64,000 nt of DNA from Rhynchopus sp. YZ270_cl-10 (GCA_964035575.1 OZ037861.1:1240001-1304000); one strand, 5' to 3'. Shown: positions 52,344 through 62,213, counted from the stretch's first letter. Numbers and translations: made by a program. Notes: generated by a model not told the origin, from the letters alone.

Positions 52344-53767
52344 TTACGCACAAAAAAAAAAAAAAAAAAACGCACAACGCAGCAAATGAGGAGCCGAATC
52401 ACGGCCTGTCACTAAGACAAGAAGAGTCCACAGCTAGGAATCAACCCCTTCGAGTATCCGTCATTTCCTCAATGGTCGAACGCAGCAGTGAAGAGACACC
52501 CACCTAGCAGGTAGGAGTGGATACGCATGACAAGGAAAGAGGAAAAACCCCGTCACGACTCATACCAGTTGCAGGCAAAGGACAGATACGATCTTCGACC
52601 TCGAGAAAGTGAGAATCAAAATCTTCATAGAGCACGGCAGGTAGGATTCCCACTGTCTCTCATAGCAGGGGAAAAGCCGAACACCTTGTTTGCGGAAAGA
52701 CCCAAGCGTCTCTCCGCACCGTACACCTCCTCACTTGCTGACGTGAACACGTGTCAAAAAAGAGCGCTCAAAAACAACACTCGTTCTGTTCCATGGAAAA
52801 AAAGCGTTGACCCGCATTTCACATGTCGCACGGTCGAAGACTCAGCATCCCACAGTGTCAAGAAAGGTTATCTCGTATCCCATTTTTTTCCACTTTACAT
52901 GCCCATCTCTGTATCTACAGAGTGTTTTACTTTTGGCCCTCGCGGACCAAAAGATATACATATCATGTCCTTCCTCAGCCTACCTCACCCTTCTTTCACA
53001 GCCTTGCTTTTTGTTGTTAGCTTCCACAGTTTGTGAAAAAGAAAACCGACGCAGGAGTCTTTTATTGTAAACTGTTTTCTTCTCCGCCAACACACAAAAA
53101 CACTTGGCAGAAAAATCTTTTTCGCACAACGTTTTTTGCTGTCTAACTCTCTGCTTTTTCATCTTTTTCAAAAATGCGCCTGCACCGATCTCCCATGACG
53201 ACGAGGACAAAGAGTGGTGGGAGCACGGGTTAGCAAGACAGCTACTATGACGGGAGGCGCTCACATCGTGGACTCCGTCGATGGTAATGGTGGCGGTGAG
53301 TTGTCGTTGATGATGGCAGTGACGACGCAGTTGCGGGTTTGCAGCATGGGGACCGTGCACGCAGGCTCCTTCTCCCTCAGATACGGATCCTCCTCAACAG
53401 TCTGGGGCGCAAGTGCGCAAGCCGAAGAGGGCCGACACTGTGCCGAGTGTGATCCAGAGTTACCCGAGTCCATCTGTCGGTCGCCGCCACCCCGCATCCG
53501 CTTCCTGCCCCCGCACTTAGGTTTGGGGGCTCGTTGCTCCTGGCGACTTGCTTCCGCTCATGGCGACAACGCGATGAAATCTGGCAGTGGTATCGAGACG
53601 AACAGGGTCAATCTTTGTCCCCTCTACAGTGGGGTTGCATCACCCGGCAATGTGAGCCTGTGCCATGTGACGGCGATGATGCACCTTCCTCCCCAATCCG
53701 TGATGCCGCGCTGTCGTGAGTCGCACTGGTGTCCGGATGATATGCCACAGCTCCACAGACCATTATT
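52344..53767. other. No supported gene; scattered coding-like stretches
   Basis: A frame near 53480-53719 reads FGGSLLLATCFRSWRQRDEI and onward to a stop, resembling a membrane segment plus tail, and HDDEDKEWWEHGLARQ lies near 53195. I could not join them with matching splice sites and do not call a gene. Confidence 0.35.
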
Positions 53768-53831
53768 GGATTCGGCCATACTCTGGTGAATACACCTCGG
53801 CCTGATTTGAGAAGTTAAACACAGCAGGCCT

Positions 53832-53833
<2 letters not shown>
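53768..53833 (+). pseudogene. 5S rRNA fragment (5' ~66 nt) followed by a T run
   Basis: GGATTCGGCCATAC, CACCTCGGCCTGATTTGAGA and AGTTAAACACAGCAGGCC match the 5' half of eukaryotic 5S rRNA, including its box A region. The rest of the gene is replaced by about 37 T. It is either a truncated 5S gene or the head of a 5S-derived SINE. Confidence 0.7.
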
Positions 53834-53868
<35 letters not shown>

Positions 53869-54290
53869 TGCTGTACAGTTTTTTCTAGAAGGTAGAATGT
53901 AAATAAATTTTTTGTGAATGATTAGATGTACAGAAAACAATTTCTCTTGTCCTTTGTTTGTTTCCCACAATTTCCCACCCCCCTCACAGTTTTCTGGAGT
54001 AGCCCTGCGATTTCAGCGAATTTCACAGTGTCTCACACACCCTGTGGTGCCGGTGTTCCTTCTGCCCCGTTTGTGTTATTGTTGTTCCATTTGTTTTTCT
54101 TTTCAGTTTCTTTTCAGTGGATGATAATGTCTGTAGTCGCCCCAGTGCCTCTTAGTCATTTTCTACCTCTTACCCTCACTTTCATCTGGAAAGGGTTATC
54201 CACTGTGCTTTATTTCCCCATCGCGTTTCCTTCCCACCACCCTCACAACAAAAACTCTAAGCCTTCACGGTGCAGTCTGTCCTGGAAATG
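53834..54290. other. No gene seen
   Basis: Starts with the T run. A long open frame from 53926 runs into the palindrome array and minisatellite and is an artefact of them. Confidence 0.5.
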
Positions 54291-54427
54291 TCGGACCCTT
54301 TTGTCGGAGTCCGAGGGGGTCCGACAGTCGGACCCCCTGAGTCCGACAGTCGGACTCAGGGGTCCGACTGTCGGACTCACAGTCGGACCCCTGAGTCCGA
54401 CTGCCGGACCCTGGGGTCCGACAGGCA
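54291..54427. repeat. Palindrome array of GTCCGAC-type units, copy 1
   Basis: Repeated blocks of the form GTCCGACAGTCGGAC and GTCCGACTGTCGGAC, 7-base arms about a single A or T, separated by CTGAG or CAGGG spacers. Confidence 0.85.
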
Positions 54428-54431
54428 CACC

Positions 54432-54596
54432 CAGGTGCCCAGGTGCCCAGGTACCCAGGTACCCAGGTACCCAGGTACCCAGGTACCCAGGTACCCAGGT
54501 ACCCAGGTACCCAGGTACCCAGGTACCCAGGTACCCAGGTACCCAGGTACCCAGGTACCCAGGTACCCAGGTACCCAGGTACCCAGGTACCCAGGT
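54432..54596. repeat. 9-bp minisatellite, unit CAGGTACCC (about 18 copies)
   Basis: It directly follows the palindrome array; the first two units are CAGGTGCCC. The unit contains the palindrome GGTACC. Open frames across it are not genes. Confidence 0.95.
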
Positions 54597-54968
54597 CCAG
54601 GTCCAGGAACAGGTACCCAGGAACAGGAAAAAAGTCGTGAAAGAGCAACCACAGCTCCACATGACAAACACAAAAGTGTCCAGTCACGTGGGGCATTCAT
54701 GCACTGAGGAGATAATGATCCAACAATTTACAAGAAAGATTACTTAACCTACTGCTGGAAATTGCCAGGTCGTAGTAACACACAAAGTGTGCCTCCGTTC
54801 GGGAAGACCGGATATTCTAGAGACCAGAAAGGCCTCAAGAATATCTTCCGGTAGTCAAGGTAGAACCGAGTGAACGGCCCAAGACCCCCGTGGAGAAGTT
54901 AAATGTTGTAATGCTATCAGGTAGAAACTGCGAACACTGTCTTACCCTCCTCAATGCATGGTGGTTGA
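54597..54968. other. No gene seen
   Basis: Spacer between the minisatellite and the next dispersed repeat. Confidence 0.5.
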
Positions 54969-55743
54969 TGTCTTCCACAACAAATTTCCTGTACCCAGGT
55001 ACCCAAATTCCCAGACCCACGCAGTGGCACATGACCGCCAAGTGTGAGTGACCCACACATGAGGGAATGCGACACTACGCAAAATTTACCACCAGACCCT
55101 GTCTTCGTGCACCTGAAGTACAACGCCGCAGACAGGCCAAACATGCGTTGGACTCAGAGGAATGCCCGCTGTGCAGGTATCAAACATGAGAACCAACTCC
55201 CAGCAACAAGGGGCGCCTTTTGGCGGGCGTTGTTGAGGGTGTTTGGGGTGCAAAGTTTTCCACAATTTTGATGCGCGGGTACAGAAGTGTTGTCTTGTTC
55301 TTTCATCTCTAGGAATGTAAATGTCAATCGCGTTTAACTACCACGAGGGCTTGTTTAGTGAACCCACGAGGGGTCGAAGGGGGTTGGTTATCCCATATCT
55401 ATCAAAGGTTGTGTCGACCAGGCGAATCCACTATGTTACGCTGTACGTTGTTAAATCCGAAGAAATAACGCTTTAGCAGCCGCAGGAAGTTTGTTAAAAA
55501 GAGTGCCTCACGCTACACAAACCACCACCCGCGATTGACTTAGATGTTATAACAAAGAGAATTCAGAACAAAACAACACCCTGCCCCATACACACTAAAT
55601 TGTCATGCTTCAAGAGCATGCCTGGGCCAAAATTACTGTGACAAAAAGGCAACAAGACCACCCACAAGGAGTGTGAAATGTGCACTGGTTTTCTGGGGGA
55701 ACGCAATATTTTCTTGTGCCTCGTCCTCCGCAAGCAGAGGACA
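54969..55743 (+). pseudogene. Decayed transposon-like repeat, copy 2
   Basis: Same repeat as 41414-42191, with many substitutions and small indels between the copies. Short readable segments include PDPVFVHLKYNAADRPNMRW and GAFWRALLRVFG. Confidence 0.4.
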
Positions 55744-56336
55744 GACTTTCCGGAAGGTTTCCAAAGTCAAATTTCTTGCACTAGCTATGCTCCCTGGGTT
55801 AAATGGCAATAGCAGTGACTGACAAAGTGTACCCATCCCCCTTCCACCCCAGATCTTAGTCCGCAAACTCAGAATGGATTGATGCGGGTGATACTCTTTG
55901 GATTTTGAGTTGCTGAATGTCGGAGACGCGGCGAGGCTTCTCATCACAATCGCAGATGCAGTTCAGATTTCACGATCCTGTGATGAGTGTAAATGTGGAG
56001 TGTGATTAATGAATGAAATGTATGGTGTAGAAACGCAGTTATCGGGAAAGGTGAGGTTAATGTGGTAAAAAAAGGGGATAAAACTCGTGTAATTTTGTGA
56101 ATTCCCACAAAGGTGGGTGATAATGTGCCCTTTGTCACTCAATTGTAACCGAGAATGTATGGGAGAATGAAATATTATTTCCCAACCCAACAACAACGAT
56201 AAAGCGTGAAGACAATAAATGAAATCAAAGCGGAATAAATTTGAGGTTTTGTGAGGCACTCAACGAGTGTGCCGGCTCTGTGGCGTCACGGAGCCACCAA
56301 CACTCCCCAGTCAGAGGTTCACTTTAGTTTTCGATA
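55744..56336. other. No gene seen
   Basis: AT-rich spacer. Confidence 0.5.
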
Positions 56337-56770
56337 CGTAATTTTATACCACGCGTGAAAAACGTAAACAGGTGAAAAAGTGAGTGAAATAAGATTCGTT
56401 TTATTTCACGTTTTATTTCACGCAAATCGTGAAGGATTGGGTGGGGGAGTGAAATAAAAGATCACGGAGTGATCTGAAGGACACGACGTGTTCTTCCCTG
56501 GGCTCGTTCGCTCCTGAAAGTCTGTTGAAACGGAGGAAATCGTCCCATGTTTTCCTGTACTGCACACCACTGTTCATGTCGTCGAACAAGTTGTCATATG
56601 CATCCTCCATCTCCGCAAACTTGCGCGTGGGTTTAGGCATGTGTGTAAGAGGCAATAAATAATCTGTAATTTGAAGTGTGGTAGTGTGAGGGGTGGAGCG
56701 TGGGCTCAACGTTCCACTGTTTACACCTATAAATACGTTTTTCACTTGTGGAATAAAATTACATATTGAG
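56337..56770. repeat. Foldback element enclosing a 75-codon ORF
   Basis: Inexact inverted ends TACGTAATTTTATACCACGC / CTTGTGGAATAAAATTACAT, followed by GTGAAAAACGT / ACGTTTTTCAC. GTGAAATAA motifs fill 56380-56460. Confidence 0.6.
56413..56640 (-). CDS. Small ORF inside the foldback element, 75 residues
   Basis: MPKPTRKFAEMEDAYDNLFD then SGVQYRKTWDDFLRFNRLSG and EPREEHVVSFRSLRDLL. The pattern YRxTWxDFxxF...P..EEHVVSF resembles the N-terminal SAM-like DNA-binding region of phage-integrase-type recombinases. It may be the surviving start of a lost recombinase gene. The frame extends further upstream without an obvious better start. Confidence 0.4.
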   Translation of the reverse strand: MPKPTRKFAEMEDAYDNLFDDMNSGVQYRKTWDDFLRFNRLSGANEPREEHVVSFRSLRDLLFHSPTQSFTICVK

Positions 56771-56920
56771 TGAAATAAGAACATTTTCTTGCACTTGCCA
56801 CTAAAAAGGCACCCTCGTGACTCTCTCACTCTTATTCCCCTCGCTTCGCTCGGGAAATAACGCACTCGGGCACCTTTTTAGTGGCGCGTGAAATAAAATA
56901 GTTCTTATTTCACTCGAATA
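56765..56920. repeat. Palindromic MITE M7
   Basis: Arms TATTGAGTGAAATAAGAAC / GTTCTTATTTCACTCGAATA, GCCACTAAAAAGGCACC / GGCACCTTTTTAGTGGC and central tip TTCCCCTCGCTTCGCTCGG. It is followed by AATAGTTATTAT as with M3 and M5. Confidence 0.8.
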
Positions 56921-57640
56921 AATAGTTATTATCTCACGGGCAATAATGTTGTGCTGCGTTTTCGAAATTCCTACAGTATATTTGACAAATGATGTATGAC
57001 CACCTAGTACGGGGCGTCAAGGTTGGGTATGGTGAACAGTTCCTCGAAGTCCTATGACTGCAACCCTTTTGGTTGCATGCGCAGATCTCCTCCACATTGC
57101 TTTTGCGCCTACTCTCGGCATGGGTTTTGTTTTGTTCTTTGTGTGCGGAGATAATGTCTACTGTATTTTGTGTAATCTCCAGGAAGGAATTTCGAAAACG
57201 CGGCTAAACATTATTACACAAGTGAGATAAAAAATTGTTGGCTCTCTCTCTGTTGTTTTGGCTTTTGTTTTTTTGTCTATTTGTGACGAGGCCTGGAACA
57301 CCTGAACATAGGCATATCTGGAAAATCTATCTGAGGTGTGGCAAATTAAATATATTCAAGCGTGTGGTTGAGGCGCACCTAAACATAAGTAAGTGCCAAG
57401 TCTGAACATTTATTTTCAGAGGCCTTAGTGAGGCTGTTTCGGCCTCGTTGCATTGTATCATGATGTAATAAGGTTCACATACTTTCGATTCAAAGAAGAG
57501 AAAGCACACAAGAAAATAAAATGCTGCAAACCACTGGGTGTGTTGTTTGCATCTACACAAGTAACTGAAAGTTAAACATTTACATACCTTGTCTTCCCCG
57601 TAGCCTCCGCCTTCGCTGCTGTCAAGCTGCCTTCTCTTGG
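56921..57640. other. No gene seen
   Basis: Contains an inexact inverted pair (TTTTCGAAATTCCTACAGTA near 56958 and GAAGGAATTTCGAAAACGC near 57182), possibly another decayed foldback element. Confidence 0.5.
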
Positions 57641-57884
57641 TACCCAGTACCCAGTACCCAGTACCCAGTACCCAGTACCCAGTACCCAGTACCCAGTACC
57701 CAGTACCCAGTACCCAGTACCCAGTACCCAGTACCCAGTACCCAGTACCCAGTACCCAGTACCCAGTACCCAGTACCCAGTACCCAGTACCCAGTACCCA
57801 GTACCCAGTACCCAGTACCCAGTACCCAGTACCCAGTACCCAGTACCCAGTACCCAGTACCCAGTACCCAGTACCCAGTACCCA
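57641..57884. repeat. 7-bp minisatellite, unit CCAGTAC (about 35 copies)
   Basis: Near-perfect array; each unit contains GTAC across the junction. Frames over 100 codons (repeating VLGTGYW and PSTQYPV) are artefacts. Confidence 0.95.
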
Positions 57885-58258
57885 AATTGGTCGCCCCCTG
57901 GTTGGTCGAGAACCTAAAAATGCAAAAAAACGCAAAATTCATGTGTTTTGACCATGTCTGGGTACACCAAATACACACCTCTGAACAAGCCTATACCCAG
58001 TAGTAGGCAACAAGCGCTATTTTTTGACCAAGAAAAAAAAAATCCCCCAAAAATTGGGTGTAGTAGGTCATAAAATGGCCCAAAAAATTCAAAGAAAACC
58101 TCAGATTGACCAAACAATGAAAAAAATTTTCAAGTCAAATTTTCAGCCAAAATACGGCTATTTTGGTAAAACCATGTGTACTGTAGTGGCTATACAAGGC
58201 GATTTTCGGCCAAAAAAATTTTTTTTTTCGGCCCAAAAAAAAAAAAAATTTTTTTTTT
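57885..58258. other. No gene seen
   Basis: AT-rich, with A/T run hairpins near 58215-58258. Confidence 0.5.
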
Positions 58259-58398
58259 GGGTCCGACTGTCGGACCCCAGAGTCCGACAGTCGGACTCCA
58301 GAGTCCGTCTGTCGGACTCCAGAGTCCGACAGACGGACCCCTGAGTCCGTCTGTCGGACTCAGGGGGTCCGACTGTCGGACTCAGGGGGTAAGTCCGT
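58259..58398. repeat. Palindrome array of GTCCGAC-type units, copy 2
   Basis: GTCCGACTGTCGGAC, GTCCGACAGTCGGAC and GTCCGTCTGTCGGAC blocks with CCAGA or CTCAGG spacers, as at 54291-54427. Confidence 0.85.
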
Positions 58399-59380
58399 TA
58401 TTTACACACTCCAAGCACGACAGACCGCACCGTGTTGTAAAAAAAAAAAAAAAAAAAAAAATTTATTTTTAACCCTTTTTATTTTGTGTTTTTTGTTCTT
58501 TTCATCCTTTGGGGTTTGCCCCCCCTTTCCCCCCTTTCCGCCCCCCTTCCTATTTGTTAATATTTTTGGTTGGCTGCTGGCTAGGACGGGTCTACCCCAG
58601 CGACGGCCCGTACCCCTTGGACGAGGCTCTGAGGGTAGAGGGCAGTCTCGGAGTAAGACCTGTCTAAGAGCCAGGCCAGTGGCATCAGGAGCCATTGGGC
58701 CACTTTTATAGATTGTGCAGTAGAGTAGAGTTTGTACAGAACTCTTGTCCTTTGAGTTCCTTTTTTCACTCCTTTAGTTTTTCATTTTTACCTTGTGAAG
58801 GTCAATTTCAATTTTTCATTTTTCAAAACCACCACAGGTAAGCACGAGACCCACCATTGTTGTTGTTGATTTTGTTGTGCGTTATTGTTGTTTTCCCCTT
58901 TGGGTGTCAGTCAGTCGGGTCAGGTCACACTTACTGAAGTTCTCAAAAATTTTCACCAAAAAGAAAACTACTAAAAAGATTATGGAACTTCCTTTTTATT
59001 TGTTTGTGTGTTACAGAGGAAACGGCTCACTCAATCCCCTCCTTCTCCTCCCCTCCCCTCCCCAAGACAAAGCAAAATAAAACTACACCGGTAGACAGAG
59101 CAACCCTCCCGTCCCATCCCCTCCCCTTTTCCTTTTGGGAAAAATTGCACTCACATACGACCCTTTTGCTTATTTGCAGGGAAGTGTTGGTTGTAGTTGT
59201 CCCACATGCTTTCTATTTTAGTGCCACTAACTGTGTTTTCAGGCACTGTCTTGCCAGTACAATAGTAAAGTGCCCTTGTCTGGACATCTAGCTGTTTACA
59301 TACTCGCTTGACTAGTAAGTACCCCCTCTGTCACTGGATGTAGATAAAAAAAGCGAGCCTAGGGCTAAGTTGAACAACAC

Positions 59381-59411
<31 letters not shown>

Positions 59412-59430
59412 CTACAAACGAAAATTTCCC
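58399..59430. other. No gene seen
   Basis: Contains A runs at 58440 and 59380 and pyrimidine-rich stretches. No supported coding region. Confidence 0.45.
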
Positions 59431-59468
59431 TGAATGGGCTCTAATGGGTATATTATGCACATAACATA

Positions 59469-59857
59469 CAGTCATCCAACAAAGGTTGGTGGGGTAAAAA
59501 CCCACCAATTTTTTTCGAGACCCCAAACCCACCAACCTTTTTACCCACCAACCTTAGTGGTTTCTAACCTGTGTTTACCATGTACCCGCAAACCCAAAAG
59601 GGCAACATTGACGGTGTAAACCTGCAGCAGGTTTTGTATGTGGGGCATCTTTTTTTACTTTTGCGGCATTATTTTTTCAATCTGGACCGGGTTTGGGTGG
59701 AAGTGGGGGAGGGGAGGAGGGGCATAGGGGTCCACGTAAAGGAAACTCAAAAATGCAGTTCTAATCCAAAAAACACACCAAATTTTTTCGAGAACCCAAA
59801 TCCACCAACCTTTTTACCCACCAACGTTTTTACCCACCAACGTTTGTTGGATGACTG
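59469..59857. mobile_element. Mariner/Tc1-like MITE (389 bp) in a TA target
   Basis: The ends CAGTCATCCAACAAA and TTTGTTGGATGACTG are inverted repeats (about 30 bp, GTTGGTGGG and TTTTTACCCACCAAC inside), flanked by TA on both sides (59467-59468, 59858-59859). CAGT ends plus TA duplication fit Tc1/mariner. The same flank without the element occurs at 63958-64000. Confidence 0.85.
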
Positions 59858-59980
59858 TACCTAAATTATGTCGATATTTCTTTTTTTTTTTTTTTTTTTT
59901 TTTTTGGTGTTGTTCCAGCCCCTCCGCTACGTTTTCAGATTTTTTTTGAGTTCTGTTGCGGGGTTTTTTTTCACCCTGCG

Positions 59981-60317
59981 CCAGTGTCTTATCCAGGGAT
60001 TCAGATTTCAAAATAGGGGGGTCAGCTGTTTTTGTCCCCAAAAATTTTTCAGCACTGCTGACCAGGGACATTGGGAACATAGGGAACTGTATTTTTTTTT
60101 TGCGAAGCAAAAAAAATCAAACAAATGGCGCCGCAGGCGAAAAAAAATTTAGGGTGCAGTGTAAAAATCTAGCTTTTTACAGCACAGAGTCACACGTCGA
60201 ATCCTTTTTTGCGGAGCAAAAAAGGAAAAATGGCGCCGCAGGCAAAAAAAAATTGAGGTACAGCCTGGATGGTGCGGTCAGCAACCCAGTTCCCATGGTA
60301 CTCTCGTGGTTCAACCA
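59981..60317. repeat. Dispersed ~300-bp repeat, copy 2
   Basis: Homologous to 42451-42746, with two ATGGCGCCGCAGGC motifs and an extra TTTTTTGCGAAGCAAAAAA hairpin. Confidence 0.7.
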
Positions 60318-60556
60318 GGGTATTTCCTAAATCGGGGTCCCAAAATCTCAAAATCCGGAATCGGGTGCAAAAAAAGCGCGCTGAGCAACGTTAGGGGTTT
60401 TTGTGCAGAAAACTGAGTTATGGTGCATTTCCGAGCCAATCCCGGCTTGTGGTGGGGTCACTTTGAAAAAATGGCAAAAAAAATTGGCAACTTAAATTTT
60501 TCGTTAATATTCTGTAGAAGAGAAATAGAAGAGAAATAAAACACCAGAGGGCAATA
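60318..60556. other. No gene seen
   Basis: Contains a GTGGTGGGGTCACTTTG block related to the head of the dispersed module. Confidence 0.5.
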
Positions 60557-60638
60557 TTTGCTGTACTGTACTGTACTGTGTACTGTGTACTGTGTACTGT
60601 GTACTGTGTACTGTGTACTGTGTACTGTGTACTGTGTA
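60557..60638. repeat. 8-bp minisatellite, unit TGTGTACT (about 9 copies)
   Basis: Starts with 5-bp TGTAC units that become TGTGTACT. Again each unit has GTAC. Confidence 0.95.
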
Positions 60639-60684
60639 AAAACCATAGGGGGGACCCTATGGATTTTTGGATTTTGAACTGAAA

Positions 60685-61012
60685 ATGTGCGCCCGATTAG
60701 GAATACCCCTGTGCGCCCGATTAGGAATACCCCTGTGCGCCCGATTAGCTTACCCCCCTGTGCGCCCGATTAGGAATACCCCTGTGCGCCCGATTAGGAA
60801 TACCCCTGTGCGCCCGATTAGCTTACCCCCCTGTGCGCCCGATTAGGAATACCCCTGTGCGCCCGATTAGGAATACCCCTGTGCGCCCGATTAGCTTACC
60901 CCCCTGTGCGCCCGATTAGGAATACCCCTGTGCGCCCGATTAGCTTACCCCCCTGTGCGCCCGATTAGGAATACCCCCCTGTGCGCCCGATTAGGGATCC
61001 CCCTGTGCGCCC
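60685..61012. repeat. 24/25-bp minisatellite with an A-A-B higher order (13 units)
   Basis: Each unit starts TGTGCGCCCGATTAG. Type A continues GAATACCCC and type B CTTACCCCCC. The order is A A B A A B A A B A B A plus one variant. There are no spacers, so it is not a CRISPR. Confidence 0.95.
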
Positions 61013-61034
61013 ACCTACCTAGTCACTGTGACCA

Positions 61035-61062
61035 GGTGCCTGGTCAGATCTGACCAGGTACC
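61035..61062. repeat. 28-bp near-perfect palindrome
   Basis: GGTGCCTGGTCAGA followed by its complement TCTGACCAGGTACC, with one mismatch. Confidence 0.8.
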
Positions 61063-61372
61063 CTTACTAATATGCCTTACCAATATGGCCAGGGGTGTGG
61101 TATGTTGGGTGCACAAGGGAGTTTCACGATGGGGGAATACATGCTGGACATGTGCCTTATCTTATGCACAGGTGCAATGGATGGCATAGCAAACCCGTAT
61201 ACCCATTGCGTGTGTGGGTTTGCTGGCCTAGGACTGTATGGAAAGTGCACGGGTCCACCGCAGTGCAACCAGTCATGCACCAAGGGCAACTGGCTGTTTT
61301 ATCAATTTTTGAACTTTTTTTTAGACATTGCCAAACCTTCTCCATAATCTGAGATCTTGGGAAACAAGATAA

Positions 61373-61444
61373 GCTCGCGTGGCGCAATGGAAGCGCGTCG
61401 GTTCCCGACGCCGGAGGTTGCGGGTTCGATCCCCGCCGCGAGTA
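61373..61444 (+). tRNA. tRNA gene, anticodon uncertain: CCG (Arg) or CCC (Gly)
   Basis: The acceptor stem GCTCGCG/CGCGAGT, D arm GCGC-loop-GCGC with AATGGAA, and T arm GCGGG-TTCGATC-CCCGC are regular, and A73 follows. With standard numbering the anticodon stem is TCGGT/GCCGG (two G-U pairs) and the loop TCCCGAC, giving CCG but with C at position 33 where U is expected. Reading a wider 9-base loop gives TT-CCC, a glycine anticodon, which fits the A73. Confidence 0.8.
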
Positions 61445-61581
61445 CTTTTTGTTCATTCCAAAATATTTTTAGATTTCCTTCTTCTCAGAGATTTCTTGTC
61501 ACAAAACTTTGCCAAATTGAAAATTCAGAAATGCGAAAATATCAAAAAACAGCTCCGAAATTTGAAAGCAATTAAAAAGGA

Positions 61582-61653
61582 TTCCCCCTCCGGGGTTTGA
61601 ACCCGGGTCGCCTGGGTGAAAGCCAGGTATACTAACCACTGTACTAAAGGGGA
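61582..61653 (-). tRNA. tRNA-Glu (TTC)
   Basis: Acceptor TCCCCTT/AGGGGGA, anticodon stem CCTGG/CCAGG with loop CTTTCAC, T arm CCGGG-TTCAAAC-CCCGG. 72 nt, no intron. Confidence 0.93.
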
Positions 61654-61750
61654 GGTGATACTTAGGCACAATCCAAAAAGGGTACTTTTGTGCAAGGAAC
61701 ACGGAATTTCAAACGAAAAAATAAATAAAAATGAAAATCCAAAAAGACAA

Positions 61751-61804
61751 GGGCTCGGCGGGGAATTGAACCCCGGACCTCTCGCACCCTAAGCGAGAAT
61801 CATG
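61751..61804 (-). pseudogene. tRNA-Pro (AGG), 3' part of an interrupted gene
   Basis: From the shared CATGATTCT through anticodon stem CTCGC/GCGAG, loop TTAGGGT (AGG), T arm and acceptor CCGAGCC. The first ~20 nt are missing here and are found at 63211-63237, beyond a 1,406-bp insertion. Confidence 0.85.
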
Positions 61805-62095
61805 GCCATACTGACTTACATGGTTATGGGAAAACTTACATGTTTATGGAAAAAACTGACTTACATGTTTATGAAAAACATGACTTACATGTTTATTAAG
61901 CCGGGGATTTTTGTGTACAAATAAACATGTAAGTCATGTTTTTCATAACCATGTAAGTCATGTTGAGATTTTTGCCGGTTCATAACCATGTAAGTCATGT
62001 TTTTCATAAACATGTAAGTCAGTTTTTTTTTGAGGTCAGGTCGACATTCAATACCCGGGTCGGGAACATATTTCTGCCACTTAGCCAAAAACTGA

Positions 62096-62168
62096 CTTGT
62101 CTCGGGGGTTGAACCCGCTACCATAAGAAAAATTTTACCTGCGTGGTAACCACTCGGCTACACTGTCT
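62096..62168 (-). pseudogene. tRNA-like sequence inside the insertion
   Basis: A D-arm-like TAGCCGAGTGGTTA and a T-loop-like GCGGGTTCAACCCCCG are at about the right spacing, but the acceptor and anticodon stems do not pair. Probably a decayed tRNA. Confidence 0.4.
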
Positions 62169-62213
62169 CATACTTCTCACACAGTTTTTCTGAAGAGGTC
62201 CTGACCAAATGCG

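Noticed and set aside
53171-53789. Possible spliced membrane-protein gene
   Set aside because: Coding-like fragments exist, but I could not find splice sites that join them in frame.
53926-54747. 273-codon open frame
   Set aside because: It crosses the palindrome array and CAGGTACCC minisatellite, and the remainder has no domain.
57327-57978. Frames with repeating VLGTGYW and PSTQYPV
   Set aside because: Products of the 7-bp CCAGTAC array.
60685-61012. CRISPR-like direct repeats
   Set aside because: Units are head-to-tail without spacers, in a eukaryotic sequence.
61072-61347. 91-codon Cys-rich ORF beside the tRNA cluster
   Set aside because: No domain or signal peptide, an opposite-strand frame mirrors it, and it could easily be chance.
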